The notes under the pieces were generated by a model, which was not told the origin of the DNA, searched no databases, and saw nothing but the letters and a program-made list of their open reading frames with translations. Below are positions 42,712 through 53,439 of a DNA stretch of 64,000 bases, piece after piece. Made by a program: the position numbers and the translations under genes. How positions within the stretch are numbered: position 1 is the first letter of the stretch; the number at the start of each line of letters is the position of its first letter. The DNA is from Doryteuthis pealeii (lineage: Eukaryota; Mollusca; Cephalopoda; Myopsida; Loliginidae), in the NCBI GenBank assembly GCA_023376005.1, contig CM042143.1, positions 80,379,381 through 80,443,380 of the forward strand, in the 5' to 3' direction.

Positions 42712-43095
42712 AACCTCTCACCCGGCCTTCGGGTCGGGGTCCAGTGAGCTTCGGCCACTGGACCGATTGAGTTATAATAATAGCGTCGATCCCAGGGGGC
42801 CATCCCCCCAGGCAACACCTGCCCCCTCGATTTAAAGGGGCAGGGCTGGGTTTATTGCCCACTGCCTGAGGCGCCCACATTGAGGGGGAATGCCGACGGG
42901 ATACACGCAATTTTTCACCCGCCATCCCATGAACTTCGGTTTGTGGGTGGATCCCACGTTAATAGGGCCTGACCCGGTACGAGTGGGGTACTGGGAAAAT
43001 ACAAACCTCGTACCAGGCCGGATTGACACAAAGACTGTTTAACGAGGGGAACCACGCACAAATCGAAGCTCATGCGTTGGTCAGTGCAAATGGGA
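42712..43095 (+). mobile_element. Family H copy 2
   Basis: Opens with two hairpins: CCCGGCC-TTCG-GGTCGGG (42721-42738) and GGTCCAGTG-A-GC-TTCG-GC-CACTGGACC (42738-42764). Continues GATCCCAGGGGGCC, AAAGGGGCAGGGCTGG, TGCCTGAGGCGCCC and CATGAACTTCGG. The right end (43010-43095) is an inverted relative of the 42900-42970 block. Much more GC-rich than the background. No coding frame is kept between copies. Confidence 0.75.
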
Positions 43096-43349
43096 CTTAT
43101 ACTGATAAGATTAATAAACATAATATCAAAATGATAAACATCCAGGTTATACAATGCAAAAGTACTGATTCCGAATTGTTTAATCTTTGAAGTGAAATGT
43201 AGAAAAGCAAATAACAGCAAGGTGATAACAATTTAGTCCATGGATTGAATAAATAAATAGTGTCCATTATTTTTCTTAATTTTTTTTTTAGATGAGGCTT
43301 AATAATTTGTATTATTTAGATTTTTCAGACTGTTGTCCTCATCTCTATT

Positions 43350-43560
43350 GTTATATACACAACGTTTCAGCATTCTCCGGGTGTTTCTTTTCAAATTCGG
43401 GAAACACTCTAAATTCATAGAAGATTAATAACGACACTAGACACAATAAAACCAGAGGATACAACGTTCGAAACGTTGTGACTATGATAACAACCAAGAT
43501 TAGGACACTAATTCAAGTACACTAGTGAATTATAATGACTTGTAGGTGTTTTGAGACTTC
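43350..43560. mobile_element. Family J fragment with inverted GTTTCG ends
   Basis: CACAACGTTTCAGC (43360) and CGAAACGTTGTGAC (43473) are inverted, then AACAACCAAGATTAGGACAC. On the minus strand GGAGAATGCTGAAACGTTG has the hammerhead-like spacing seen at 25391. Confidence 0.5.
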
Positions 43561-43564
43561 TATA

Positions 43565-44275
43565 CTATAATGATTTATTTTCAAAAGTAAATTTATCAGC
43601 AACACCTGGTCGTAAGATATTCATACTTAAGTGTTGATCTTCTTGTTTTCGTTGTTCCAGTGTATTATTTTTTTTTTTTCATTGATTTCTATTTTATTGT
43701 TCCACACTCACACACACACTTATATATAACTTATTCTTATAAAAGGTGCATGCTTTCCAGTGTTTGTTTGTTTTTTTTTAAGCAAAAAGCAAAAGGTAAA
43801 AATCAACTTACCTAAATTGAGGAAGGTCGGTCAGTCACAATGAAATAGAAGAAAAGAGAAAAATAATTGAAATTGATTGATACGTTAAGTTAGATGGAGT
43901 TTCATAATTGGCGAAAATTCGACATTTAAAAAAAAAATCATACGTCAAAATTTTAAAAAGTGGAAAAATTGAAAAAAAAGAATTAATTAAAAAGTTTTGC
44001 AGTCTTGAGTTGACAAAAATAAAGTGAGTGACATAGAAGAAGAAGAAGAAGAAGAAGAAGAAGAAGAAGAAGAAGAAGAAGAATGAGGAAAATAGAAGGA
44101 GAGGGGAAAAAAGTATAGATATGAATGAAAAAGGAAGATGAAGAAAAAAGAGGAACAGTAGAAAAGGACAGGGAGAGAGAAAATAATAGATGAAGAAAGA
44201 ACTTTTGTTTTTTTAATTAAAATAAACAGAAATAATAATACAATTCAATGTGTTCATTTTTGAGTTAACTGAACC
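43565..44275. repeat. AT-rich DNA with (GAA)n
   Basis: (GAA)n at 44036-44083 in a purine-rich stretch; no gene. Confidence 0.85.
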
Positions 44276-44278
44276 CAA

Positions 44279-44926
44279 TCATATCTTATTATAATGGAGA
44301 TTGTGTGTTTTTCTGTCTGTAACCGAAACTATATTACTACTCAAGTCCCAATTCCCATAGTTATTTACGTCACATTCTCCATGATTTTATTTTTATATTT
44401 AAATCTCAATAATTACTAAAATTATTTAACATCATTAATACTGTTGGTCATATGTACATAGTTAGAACATGCAATTGTATTTATATATACAACAAAATAG
44501 CGATTTCCAGTGTGAATGGGAAGGCTAATTTGCATATTGATATTAAAAATTTGATTCTAATAAATATGTGCTTAGTATTATTGATTTCTAATTGTTTGGT
44601 TTTATCTTATTGAATATGAGCAAAAATCTCGGGGATAAATATTAAAAGAAATCCATTAACAAGAAGAAATGACTGTAATTTTATTCTTTACTTCCTATTT
44701 TAACTAAATAGTTGAATTAGGAAAATTTATCAATGAAAGACGGGAGTAACGGAAAATGGTGGAAGAGTTAGTTTCAAAGTTGTTCTATTTTTCAATCATA
44801 CCCCCTCTGTTCCAAATCTTTTTATCTGCATTCTTATTCAGTTTCATCAGCCTTTCTAATTTAATATGATATTTTATTATATTAAAATTTAAATACTTGC
44901 ACCCGGAGGGTGCATATATTTGCTAG
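44279..44926 (+). mobile_element. Probable non-autonomous Helitron
   Basis: 5' end A|TCATATCTTATTATAATGG followed by GTGTTTTTCTGTCTG. 3' end has hairpin GCACCC-GGA-GGGTGC (44899-44913), then ATATATTTG and CTAG, followed by T. TC..hairpin-CTRR inserted between A and T without target duplication is the Helitron signature. About 648 bp and no Rep/helicase. Confidence 0.65.
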
Positions 44927-45087
44927 TCTTCGTAATAGATATTTTCTCATATATGATTCAATATTTGATATATGCAGAAATGGGGGAAAACTGTAACGAG
45001 AGCAAAGAATTTGAACTTAATATGCCAATATGTTCAAAAAGTACTGAAACTGAATTTACAAAGACAGAAATGAACAATGAAGGAGAC

Positions 45088-45140
45088 TCGATCTGTCGGC
45101 GGAGCTTAAAATACGCCGACCGTATCCCCTGCCGAGGATA
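45088..45140 (-). repeat. Family M block
   Basis: TCGGCGGAGCTTAAAATACG and CCGACCGTATCCCCTGC, complement of the 22385 block. Confidence 0.6.
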
Positions 45141-45149
45141 AGACCACCC

Positions 45150-45470
45150 AAGAGGGTTGTCCTGGGTATGACATTAAACTGCATTTGATGGTTCTGGAAA
45201 TCTAGGGAGTGTAGACTACCTCTTCATTGCCATTTCTCACAGGTCTACTCTGACCCGGACTCGAAGTACCTGTTCGGCCCCTATCAATCGGTCAAATAAA
45301 TCTGTTTAAAAAGCTTTCGTATTCGATAGGACTGTGTGCAAAAAAAAAAAGAAAAAGAAGGAAACTTAAAAAAAAAAAAGAAGCAAGTACACAAAAAATG
45401 TAAGCATGAACGTACAATGAACATATGGCATAAAATAATCCTAGACGTGTTGACATGCCATCACACTTTA
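45150..45470 (-). mobile_element. Family D copy
   Basis: GTCCTGGGTATGACATTAAAC, CTACTCTGACCCGGACTCG, TCGTATTCGATAGG, CGTACAATGAAC and GTTGACATGCCATC. Confidence 0.8.
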
Positions 45471-45499
45471 TACACACGTGTCTGTAAGTTGTATTTAGC

Positions 45500-45502
<3 letters not shown>

Positions 45503-45562
<60 letters not shown>
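45503..45562. repeat. (AT)n microsatellite
   Basis: About 30 AT units. Confidence 0.97.
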
Positions 45563-45566
<4 letters not shown>

Positions 45567-46037
45567 GCAATAATTTGTTATTAGTCATCTAGATGGTTTA
45601 CAATCTCGGAGAAAAGAATAGAAAAATGTGTGTTCCCCCGAATAATGTTGAGTGAAATACACTGAAATAGCCATTCAATAAAATGACTGCTATATTCATT
45701 TTCAGTTTTGACAAATGCCGAACAATTTTTATTATATCTAAGTTCATACACATACATAGATCTCTCATTACCTACTCTCGTGCACATCCTCTATTATACA
45801 TAAAGAGAGGGGGAGGGAGGTTGTAAAAGTTTGAACCTATAGACTTTCCATAATCGAAACAAGTTTTCGTATAAAAAGAAAATTAATTAACCATAGACTA
45901 ATGGCTAAATTGTTTTAAAATCAATGTTCCTCTTCAGTATTTACAATATGTTTGCTGGCTGCTTTTATGTCATGCAGAAATCGGTTTTACAATTATGGTC
46001 TCCAATTATATACGGCACAAATATGTATCTTAATTAT
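45563..46037. other. No gene recognised
   Basis: AT-rich unique DNA. Confidence 0.5.
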
Positions 46038-46254
46038 CATTTTAAACAGGTAAACACTTTATACTTAGTTTAAATATCAATGTTTTAAGAGACATTGTAT
46101 TAAGTTCATAGTCATTTTAAACAGGTAAACCCTTCATACTTAGTTTCAATATCAATGTTTTAAGATACATTGTATTACGTTCATAGTCATTTTAAACAGG
46201 TAAACACTTTATACTTAGTTTCAATATCAATGTTTTAAGAGACATTGTATTAAT
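46038..46254. repeat. 75-bp tandem repeat, three copies
   Basis: CATTTTAAACAGGTAAAC starts at 46038, 46113 and 46188, exactly 75 bp apart, with few substitutions. Confidence 0.95.
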
Positions 46255-46287
46255 TAAGATCATAAGAGCCAACGTAGAGGGTTATTA

Positions 46288-46325
46288 CCTCGACGCAGGA
46301 GATGATGTCGGCGTATTCTAAGTCC
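46288..46325 (+). repeat. Family M block
   Basis: GCAGGAGATGATGTCGG then CGTATTCTAAG. Confidence 0.55.
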
Positions 46326-46427
46326 ATTTTATAAGGCATTTTTTAATGATTTGTTTAAAAAATGCGTTTTCATTAACAAGTAGGTTTATTATGGGGCGGA
46401 GTTGCCCGTCCCACGTTTCCTTGTTTT

Positions 46428-46580
46428 TAATTCAGAGTTTTACCTTTTTTTTTATACACATTTGAACACCTATACGGCTGGCCTATAATTTACCCATAGC
46501 TGTGTTGAAAAAGTAATGGATTTATGCCCCGCCAAAGGCATTAGATTAAAATGAAACGCAAACATCTTCATCCAGTGTGA
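46428..46580 (-). mobile_element. SINE-B fragment, degenerate
   Basis: TTCAGAGTTTTACC, TTTACCCATAGCTG, GGCATTAGATTAAAATG, AAACGCAAACATC, TCATCCAG. Confidence 0.65.
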
Positions 46581-46778
46581 AAGGTGGTCCAAAAGTCTTG
46601 TCACCTTTACATATTGTTTTTAATATTGTATTTAATTTTTGGTTTTAATAATATATATGTTCTTTAATTATTTTACCTCTAAAAAAACTTAAATTATTTT
46701 CTAGAATTTAGAGTTGTATCATGTAATTACTTTACCTCTAAAAATATGTAAAGGTGATAAGAATTTCGGACCACCTTG
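46581..46778. mobile_element. MITE with AAGGTGGTCC ends
   Basis: AAGGTGGTCCAAAAGTCTTG and AAGGTGGTCCGAAATTCTTA (complement of right end), both continuing TCACCTTTACATAT. Resembles Tc1/mariner-type termini; exact TA borders not clear. Confidence 0.7.
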
Positions 46779-46789
46779 TGCATATGTTG

Positions 46790-47560
46790 GAAATAGAATA
46801 CCAAAAGAATTAAGACATTTATGATCCAATGGCAGCTGCATCGTAAGCGAATAGAAGAATCTCTAGGCAATTGAGAGATACAATAGATAGCCGTAATTTG
46901 ATTAAATTTCAAACAGAAAGACGTCCCTACATCCGAGATACGTAAGCATGTTTTGAAAGAGAGAGACACACACAGAAAATATACATGTTTAACATATACT
47001 TAATTATGTACATAAACAAATCGATAAACACTAAGATAAATTTTCAGAGATCGACTGATTAATTGGTCTTTAGATAAACAGATATTGACAAATCACCCGA
47101 CTTAGAGATTGATTCATTGATTGTGTGATAAGATAAAAAAAAACAACAGTTGAAAGTGTCGATGGTGTAAAATAACAACAAAATATGAAAGAAAGAAAAA
47201 AAAGGCACGCAAGTTTGTTGTTTTGAATTCCTCTTTTGCAAAGCACAGGGGCGCAGGAACGTTGTGGTTTTAGAAATAGTACCTGGGTGGGTGGATATGG
47301 GTTAGACACAAACCAAAGAACGACACTCCCTGTTTTTAAGGTTTGTCTTTTTATAAAAATAAATAAAGAAAGAAAAGGAAAAACGGGGAGCTGATGTGGA
47401 GGAGTAAACCTATTTAAACAGGTCTCCGTGAAAAACATACAAAACCCCCATTTCACTGACAGGAGATCACCATCTATTTCCATATCAGTTTGTTCTATCT
47501 CTATCAGATATAATTATTTCATATAATCCACTCTTTATATTTGTTGATTTTAATTTGGGG
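46790..47560. other. No gene recognised
   Basis: AT-rich; 137-codon minus frame (47070-47483) lacks any recognised domain or splice context. Confidence 0.45.
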
Positions 47561-47562
47561 TC

Positions 47563-47815
47563 GAGGCGCGTGGTGTAATGGTTAACGTCGTAGAAAATGG
47601 ACACAGCGAGACGAGTTCAATTCCTTGACGCGGCTGCTTGCAATCTCACATAGCGCTAATATCCTTGGGAAAGGAAAGGTACGAATCCAACTACTCTCCT
47701 TCAGTTATGGGTAAATAGTATGACAGATTGGACTCTTTATCTTGGTATGGCAATCGGTCTAGGAGAAGGAAAACTCTGCTTTCAAACCTGTTAGAATCTA
47801 AATTCAAACCAAAGG
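47563..47815 (+). mobile_element. SINE-B copy with intact tRNA head
   Basis: GAGGCGCGTGGTGTAATGG (box A), GAGTTCAATTCC (box B), GCTAATATCCTTGGG, GTTATGGGTAAATAG and GGTCTAGGAGAAGG. Shows the tRNA origin of the family. Confidence 0.9.
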
Positions 47816-47819
47816 GACT

Positions 47820-48000
47820 GTCTTCTCTATGTCAAAACTACTTTGACTACTCCTCCTCCTCCTACTCCACCTAGAAATGTACCCTTAATGTACTTGTCTG
47901 TTTTGATGACTGAGATAGTTAATAATTTACGCTGGCGACAGAAGTCGGTGTTCTATCCTAGGTACAAACCGAGATTTCAATCGCCTTATCGGTACGCTGA
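47820..48000. other. Unassigned
   Basis: (TCC)n 47850-47868. Confidence 0.4.
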
Positions 48001-48004
48001 CTAT

Positions 48005-48330
48005 ACCTGCTGAAGGGAATGCCCCCCCCCAAAAAAAAAGGTGTGTCCTGGGTTTATTTTCCCAGTACCCCACTCGTACCGAGTCAGGCACGAGGGACCA
48101 CCCACAAGCCGAGACTCATGGGTGGCGGGTAGAAAAATTGCGTCGATCCCGTCGGCATTCCCCCTCAAGGGGGGCGCCTCAGGCACTGGGCAATAAACCC
48201 AGCCCTGCCCCTTTAAGTCAAGGGGGCAGGTATTGCCTGGAGGGATGGCCCTCTGGGATCGACGCTATTAATTTACCATCTCACCGGTCCAGTGGCCGAA
48301 GCTCACTGGACCCCCGCCTGGGCGGGTAGG
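48005..48330 (-). mobile_element. Family H copy 3
   Basis: Minus strand holds the same TTCG-loop hairpin (48312-48286, identical 27 bases to copy 2), GATCCCAGAGGGCC, AAAGGGGCAGGGCTGG and TGCCTGAGGCGCCC. The first hairpin of copy 2 is altered here (CCCGCC-CA-GGCGGG). Confidence 0.78.
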
Positions 48331-48335
48331 CTTAG

Positions 48336-48428
48336 GTGTGTCCTGGGTATGACACTAAACTGAATCTACTGGTGAAGCCCCATTTCTGGAATATGGAGTA
48401 CCCATTAATTGCCATTACTATCAGGTCC
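48336..48428 (-). mobile_element. Family D fragment
   Basis: TGTCCTGGGTATGACACTAAAC, GTGAAGCCCCATTTCTGG, ATTGCCATTACTATCAGG. Confidence 0.75.
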
Positions 48429-48575
48429 ACCCTGCCCTACTATTTACACATAGCTGGAAGGGGGATAGTTGGATACATACTTTCCCAAAGCACTGTGTTA
48501 AATGCAAACAGCCTCGTTCAAGATTTGAAGCCGAGTCCACTTCCTACGCAGATAACCATTACGTCACACAGACAC
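48429..48575 (-). mobile_element. SINE-B 5' part
   Basis: CTGCCCTACTATTTACACATAG, AAATGCAAACAGCCTCG and CAGATAACCATTACG; fused directly to the D fragment. Confidence 0.78.
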
Positions 48576-48579
48576 AGAC

Positions 48580-49210
48580 ACAGACACACGCACAAATTGA
48601 GTTATTTTAAGCAGTAAACAAATACGAAATTAGATCTTTAAAATTCATATAATCAAACTTTAAAGAAATAAATTGGAGATCTTATTTATCCGCCAGAAGA
48701 AATAGAAATTACCCTTTCGAAAAAGAAAAAAGAAAAAAATGAAAAACGAAAAGAAATGTTTGTTTGTGCCCTTCCTTGAGAACTTTTAAAAATGTTGGTT
48801 GGCAGTTGAATTGTTTATGGCCTTTTCCGAGTCTTTTTCAATCAAAATGAACAAATAAAGTTTTTTTTTTGCCAAAGTCTCGCCTACAATATTATCACCT
48901 TACAGAAGAAGAAAAAAAAAAGTCGTCAAATGACTTGACACCTGAAAAGCAGAGAAAGGGAGAACAACAAAACAAAACTGATGTCAGTTTGTTAGACTCT
49001 CTATAGGCAGATCCTCTCCACACATACACGATTTCTCTTTCACTTACTCTCCTCACTCTCTTACTCTCTTTTCTGATACTCTTCTTCTCTGTCTGTCTCT
49101 CTATCTCTCTCTCTCATTCACATTATCGTAGTTAAGTTTCAGTATCTAACAAATATGACACCGATGTAATCGTGACTGTCACCTGACGAATAAATGCAAC
49201 AAAGAAATAA
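48580..49210. other. No gene recognised
   Basis: AT-rich and C/T-rich (49020-49120). Confidence 0.5.
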
Positions 49211-49487
49211 AAAAATATCGAAGGAAAAAATCGGTTTAGGTTTATTTTTATTTGTTTATTCATAAACCGGAACAATGTGGGGTGGATTGAAAAAAAGAAG
49301 AAGAAGAAGAAGAAGAAGAAGAAGAAGAAGAAGAAGAAGAAGAAGAAGAAGAAGAATCTAATACTAATAATACAAGCAAGTATATAGTTTTAAAAATATC
49401 GAAGGAAAAAATCGGTTTAGGTTTATTTTTATTTGTTTATTCATAAACAGAACAATGTGGGGGGATTGAAAAAGAAGAAAATGTCGA

Positions 49488-49531
<44 letters not shown>

Positions 49532-49630
49532 GAAGAAGAAGAAGAAGAAGAAGAAGAAGAAGAAGAAGAAGAAGAAGAAGAAGAAGAAGAAGAATATAAT
49601 ACTAATATACAAGCAAATGTATGGTTTTAA
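49211..49630. repeat. Tandem duplication carrying (GAA)n
   Basis: ATATCGAAGGAAAAAATCGG starts near 49214 and again near 49395, 181 bp apart. Each unit ends in a (GAA)n array (49298-49355; 49528-49593) and AATACAAGCAA-like sequence. The second unit also has (AAT)n at 49490-49526. Confidence 0.92.
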
Positions 49631-49639
49631 GTAACTATT

Positions 49640-50625
49640 CATTTTTAATAATCATTTACTTGCACATTTATATAGTTTCAAGTATTTCGGTCTTACACTA
49701 ATAATTTATTGGCCATCTTCGGTTTGAATTATAGGCGCTATTTTCTTCGTTTTACATTAGGACGATTTTACATTTTTAAAAACGAAATCACTTTTTGTTG
49801 TCTTCCAGAAATGTGATGACATTTAGTGAGAAACAAACAGAACACACTTCTCACTAGGAATTGATGTGCTTAAGTAGCTTGTTAACCATTACATTATGCT
49901 GAGAGGTACCTTCTCTATGGATTTGTTAGTTAAGAGTAAAAATCAACTCTTAAACAAATTTAGAAAACAGGCACAGATGGGAAAAGCATTTTAGTGACGT
50001 GGTCAATTCAACTCTCTAATAAAATAGTAGGCATGACCACGCCCTTGGCAAAGAATTCACACCCACTAAAACACAGAGACACAGACACACACAGACACAC
50101 ACACATTAGAATTTAATACTAAAAACGCCTCTAAATCGTAAAATCTTTAGATAAAAATTCAAACCAATATCATAATATACTATCAATTAATTATGATCAC
50201 ATAACGCTTTTAATCAATCCTTTATAAAAAATTAAAAAAAGAAAAAAGAAAAAAAGAAAGAAAAGATCTTAACAAAAAAAAAAAGAAACGAACTGGAGAA
50301 AAAGGTAAGAAATAATATCATTTTTGTACATTATATAAAAATGAAATTTTTGAGTTTTGAAACTAGTGTAAAAATCAAGTAGAACATTTTAAGCACCAAA
50401 TTCTCTTGTATTTTTTTTAGATAGAAGTCAATTCATAAAATTTAATAAAACTAGTGGATTTATTTGCTATTATTAATTTTTTAATGATATGCATTTTGTG
50501 AAAATTAATTGCAGCGTTCTTTGTGTGAATCAATTAGATTTTTTAAAGGGCGTCAAATTTTCAATGAATACGTAGTCATTGCTATAAAGCTAACCACTAT
50601 ATTCTAATGGCTTATTTCTTAGCTC
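49640..50625. other. AT-rich; possible decayed SINE-C near 49805-49905
   Basis: GTAGCTTGTTAACCATTACA at 49874 resembles antisense box A of SINE-C; the rest is unassigned. Confidence 0.35.
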
Positions 50626-50629
50626 GTTA

Positions 50630-50750
50630 GGCATCTCATGTAGTGTAATGGTTAGCAAACTAGATTAGCAGACCATTGTTTGTGAGTTCGATTCTCACTG
50701 GGCCCCATACTTCTGGCTGTGTGCCGCATCTAAGCTACGCTTAGTAAATA
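50630..50750 (+). mobile_element. SINE-C, best copy
   Basis: GGCATCTCATGTAGTGTAATGG (box A), GTGAGTTCGATTCTCAC (box B), GGGCCCCATACTTCTGGC, TGTGCCGCATCTAAGC and GCTTAGTAAATA. Confidence 0.82.
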
Positions 50751-50772
50751 ACTATTTCTTAGCTCGTTAAAA

Positions 50773-50773
<1 letters not shown>

Positions 50774-50820
<47 letters not shown>
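50774..50820. repeat. (GA)n microsatellite
   Basis: About 23 units. Confidence 0.95.
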
Positions 50821-50824
<4 letters not shown>

Positions 50825-50935
50825 TAAAGTTTTGTCTGAAGGCCAAAAGCATGAGATAACCAGTGGGAATCGAACTCACAAACAATAATGTTCGAGTCCA
50901 ATTTGCTAAACCATTACACCAAACACGGGGTCCAA
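50825..50935 (-). mobile_element. SINE-C copy
   Basis: CTGAAGGCCAAAAGC, GGGAATCGAACTCACAAAC and AACCATTACACC. Faces the copy at 50630. Confidence 0.78.
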
Positions 50936-50974
50936 ATAGTCATTTACTTGGCCTAGGTTAGTGTGTCAGTATAT

Positions 50975-51058
50975 TATAATCTGTGAGAATCGAAGTCACA
51001 GACAATGGTATGCTAGTCTCGTCCGCTATTACACCACACAGGTGGATTAAATTTAGGA
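50975..51058 (-). mobile_element. SINE-C fragment
   Basis: GTGAGAATCGAAGTCACAGAC and TATTACACCACAC. Confidence 0.7.
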
Positions 51059-51065
51059 TAGTAAT

Positions 51066-51320
51066 GTCTGACGCACTCGCGCATAACGGTTATCGTCGGA
51101 CGAAGTGAACTCGGTTACCAGAGTTCAACTCCCGAAAAAGACTGTTTGCATGTCATAGCACTAATATCCTTGGGAAAGGTATGCATTCAACTATTCCTCC
51201 TGTAGCTATGGATAAATAGTAAGTCAGATTGTAAAAACTCTGAATTCAAACCAGTTGTAGACCTGGAGAGGGAGGGGTCCTGCCAGACTATTCCTACATG
51301 AGTAGCGCCCCTACAGTTAT
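51066..51320 (+). mobile_element. SINE-B, long-tail subtype
   Basis: AACGGTTATCGTCGG, CAGAGTTCAACTCCCG, GCTATGGATAAATAGTAAG, then the extension GTTGTAGACCTGGAGAG .. ATGAGTAGCGCCCC also found at 30640-30720. Confidence 0.8.
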
Positions 51321-51534
51321 AGAATAATTCTTTGTTTCTTCAAAAAAAGGCAATTGGGTTGAGACAATCATATAAGTGCTAGGGTTTGATGTGAACAGCC
51401 GATTGAGCGGAGGGGCCTCTTTGACCGCCCGTCTAGCCTAAGTAAGGCAAAAGTGGAGTGTTGCATGTCATGGACTGCTCATCCACCAGGATTCCGTCCT
51501 TAAGTATCACGGGTCGCCACCCACGGCCAACAGG

Positions 51535-51595
51535 TAGCTCCTCTGCAGAGGTGCAGTCGGTGTATTCTATAGCCTCAGCCGACAGGGTTTTCTAT
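51535..51595 (+). repeat. Family M block
   Basis: GCAGAGGTGCAGTCGGTG, TATTCTATAGC and GCCGACAGGG. The flank 51380-51530 is GC-rich and may be part of the same family. Confidence 0.5.
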
Positions 51596-51599
51596 AAAT

Positions 51600-52420
51600 T
51601 AGTATCTTATTACAAATGACACAAGTACTACGAACAAGTAACACATCAAACATAACAAGAGATAAGAAAATAATCCCCTAAATAAGATATCCTAAATTTG
51701 ACTTTACTTTTATTAATGTATTTTTGAATAAGACAGTCGTGTCAATTGAATGAAAGAAAGCCAGTGGTGATGGAGAATTGTGTTACAATTTACTAAGCTT
51801 GGTTTTGTCTGGCACAGAACGGTGCAGGGAGAGGTAGGAAGTTATGTGTATCAGGCCTTCTTATGAAAGACGAGGTGGGAGGCGGCTTGAAAGTTGGACC
51901 CTCCTAGAGACCAGAGGTCTACATGACACCACCCCACGCGTCATCGAAGTACTAGCTTCAGTTTCATCTTCCCCGTTTTCTTTCTCCGTACGTCCGCGTA
52001 ACTTCTGCAAAAAAACAAACGAGTGTGATATCTGTGTACGTATTTAAGTTTTTTTTGTCTGTTCTAGAATATAAATAATATACAGAATAAATTATGACGC
52101 CACACAGTGCTCGGCAGAATATTTAAATTCTAAGAACATCGACGAAATACTGTTGTACTTTTTAAGTTTAAGTCAACAACCTTTACCCTAAAAATAAGTT
52201 TCCATAATAGATAACGCTGTGTGGTGTCACACTTTGTTGTGTACATTTTTTTTTAATTACTGAATAGACATCAGTTATTAATAAGTATCTGTAAGTTTTG
52301 CCTAGGACGAATATGACGCTGTTCGGATCAGAGTGTAGTATCAATAACCACAAAAATCAAATTAAATATATTACAATAAATACATAAGATTAGATTAATA
52401 ATAATACATTAAATATAACT
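51600..52420. other. No gene assigned
   Basis: A 67-codon plus frame (51844-52047) lies in a GC-richer patch but has no recognised family. Confidence 0.4.
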
Positions 52421-52423
52421 ATA

Positions 52424-52433
52424 TATATATATA

Positions 52434-52490
<57 letters not shown>
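52424..52490. repeat. (AT)n microsatellite
   Basis: AT array. Confidence 0.97.
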
Positions 52491-52494
<4 letters not shown>

Positions 52495-52831
52495 CTTTAC
52501 GTATGGCTACAGGAAGCATAATGGTTATCAGTGTGAGCCGAGTTCAAATTTAAACCAAAGCAGCCTTGGTTGGCAACACGTCTAAGAGGAAGACAACCCT
52601 AAATTTTAAAAAATCGTGATGAATCTACGCGAAGACAGAATCCAATTAGTGATGAGAGTCGGACAATAGCTGTTAATTTTCTCGTAACAGAGGTGTTCGA
52701 CTGTTCCAGGTGAAATTCAAGTGAAGTTTTTCTTCATTACCGAATCGATTATTCGATAAGGGTATTTGCGATTATTCGATAAGGGTATATTCGATAATAA
52801 AATGAACAAATGAAAAAAGAAAAAAGAAAGA

Positions 52832-53095
52832 TGGACCGGTTTAGCTCAGTCGTTAAAGCATTCATCAAGGAATCACAAGGTTCCTGGTTCGATACCGTTT
52901 TCCACCAACCCAGTACACGAGTAGCACAGCTTGGGTAGTCTGATCAGTGCGGTAAAACATCTGGGAACTCATGGTAGGTGCGGCGACCCACTTCAGTAAA
53001 AACAACATCCTTGGTCTAGCGCTAGCGAAAAAAGGGATAGACCGCCTTGCTTTTCGGCTGATACCGACAATAGGCCACTCCGCCGACTTTAGTAC
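52832..53095 (+). mobile_element. SINE-A copy
   Basis: CCGGTTTAGCTCAGTCG, GGTTCCTGGTTCGATACCG, GAGTAGCACAGC, TTGGTCTAGCGCTAGCG and GGCTGATACCGACAATAGGC. Confidence 0.9.
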
Positions 53096-53199
53096 TAAAT
53101 ATTAATACTTTACTTCAATCTCTCTGACAAGAGCAAACAAACAAAAATAATAATAAATTAGACTAATGTAATTAAAAAAAAAAAACACTAATAAAGTAC

Positions 53200-53432
53200 A
53201 CAGTGGTCTACTGTCGGCATCAGCCGAACAGCGAGAGAGTCTATCCTCCTTTCGCTAGTGCTAGAACATGGAGATTGTTTTGCTGAAATAGAACGCCATA
53301 CCTAGATGCTTTACGCACAGCTCAGGTTACCCAAGTTGTGCTACTCATGTGCTGAGTTGACGGGGACCGGTGTTGAACCCGGAACCTTACGATTCATGGA
53401 TAGATGCTCTACCAACTGAGCTATTACAGATT
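53200..53432 (-). mobile_element. SINE-A copy, facing the previous
   Basis: TGGTCTACTGTCGGCATCAGC, TTTCGCTAGTGCTAGAAC, GACCGGTGTTGAACCCGG and GATGCTCTACCAACTGAGC. Tail-to-tail pair with 52832-53095. Confidence 0.88.
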
Positions 53433-53439
53433 TCACAAG

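Noticed and set aside
47563..47640. Functional tRNA gene (also the box A/B pairs at 54147 and 50630)
   Set aside because: Cloverleaf arms are not kept and the sequence continues into repeated SINE bodies.
52098..52232. 14-bp inverted GACGCCACACAGTG / CGCTGTGTGGTGTC as MITE ends
   Set aside because: The similarity stops after 14 bases with one mismatch and no target duplication was seen.
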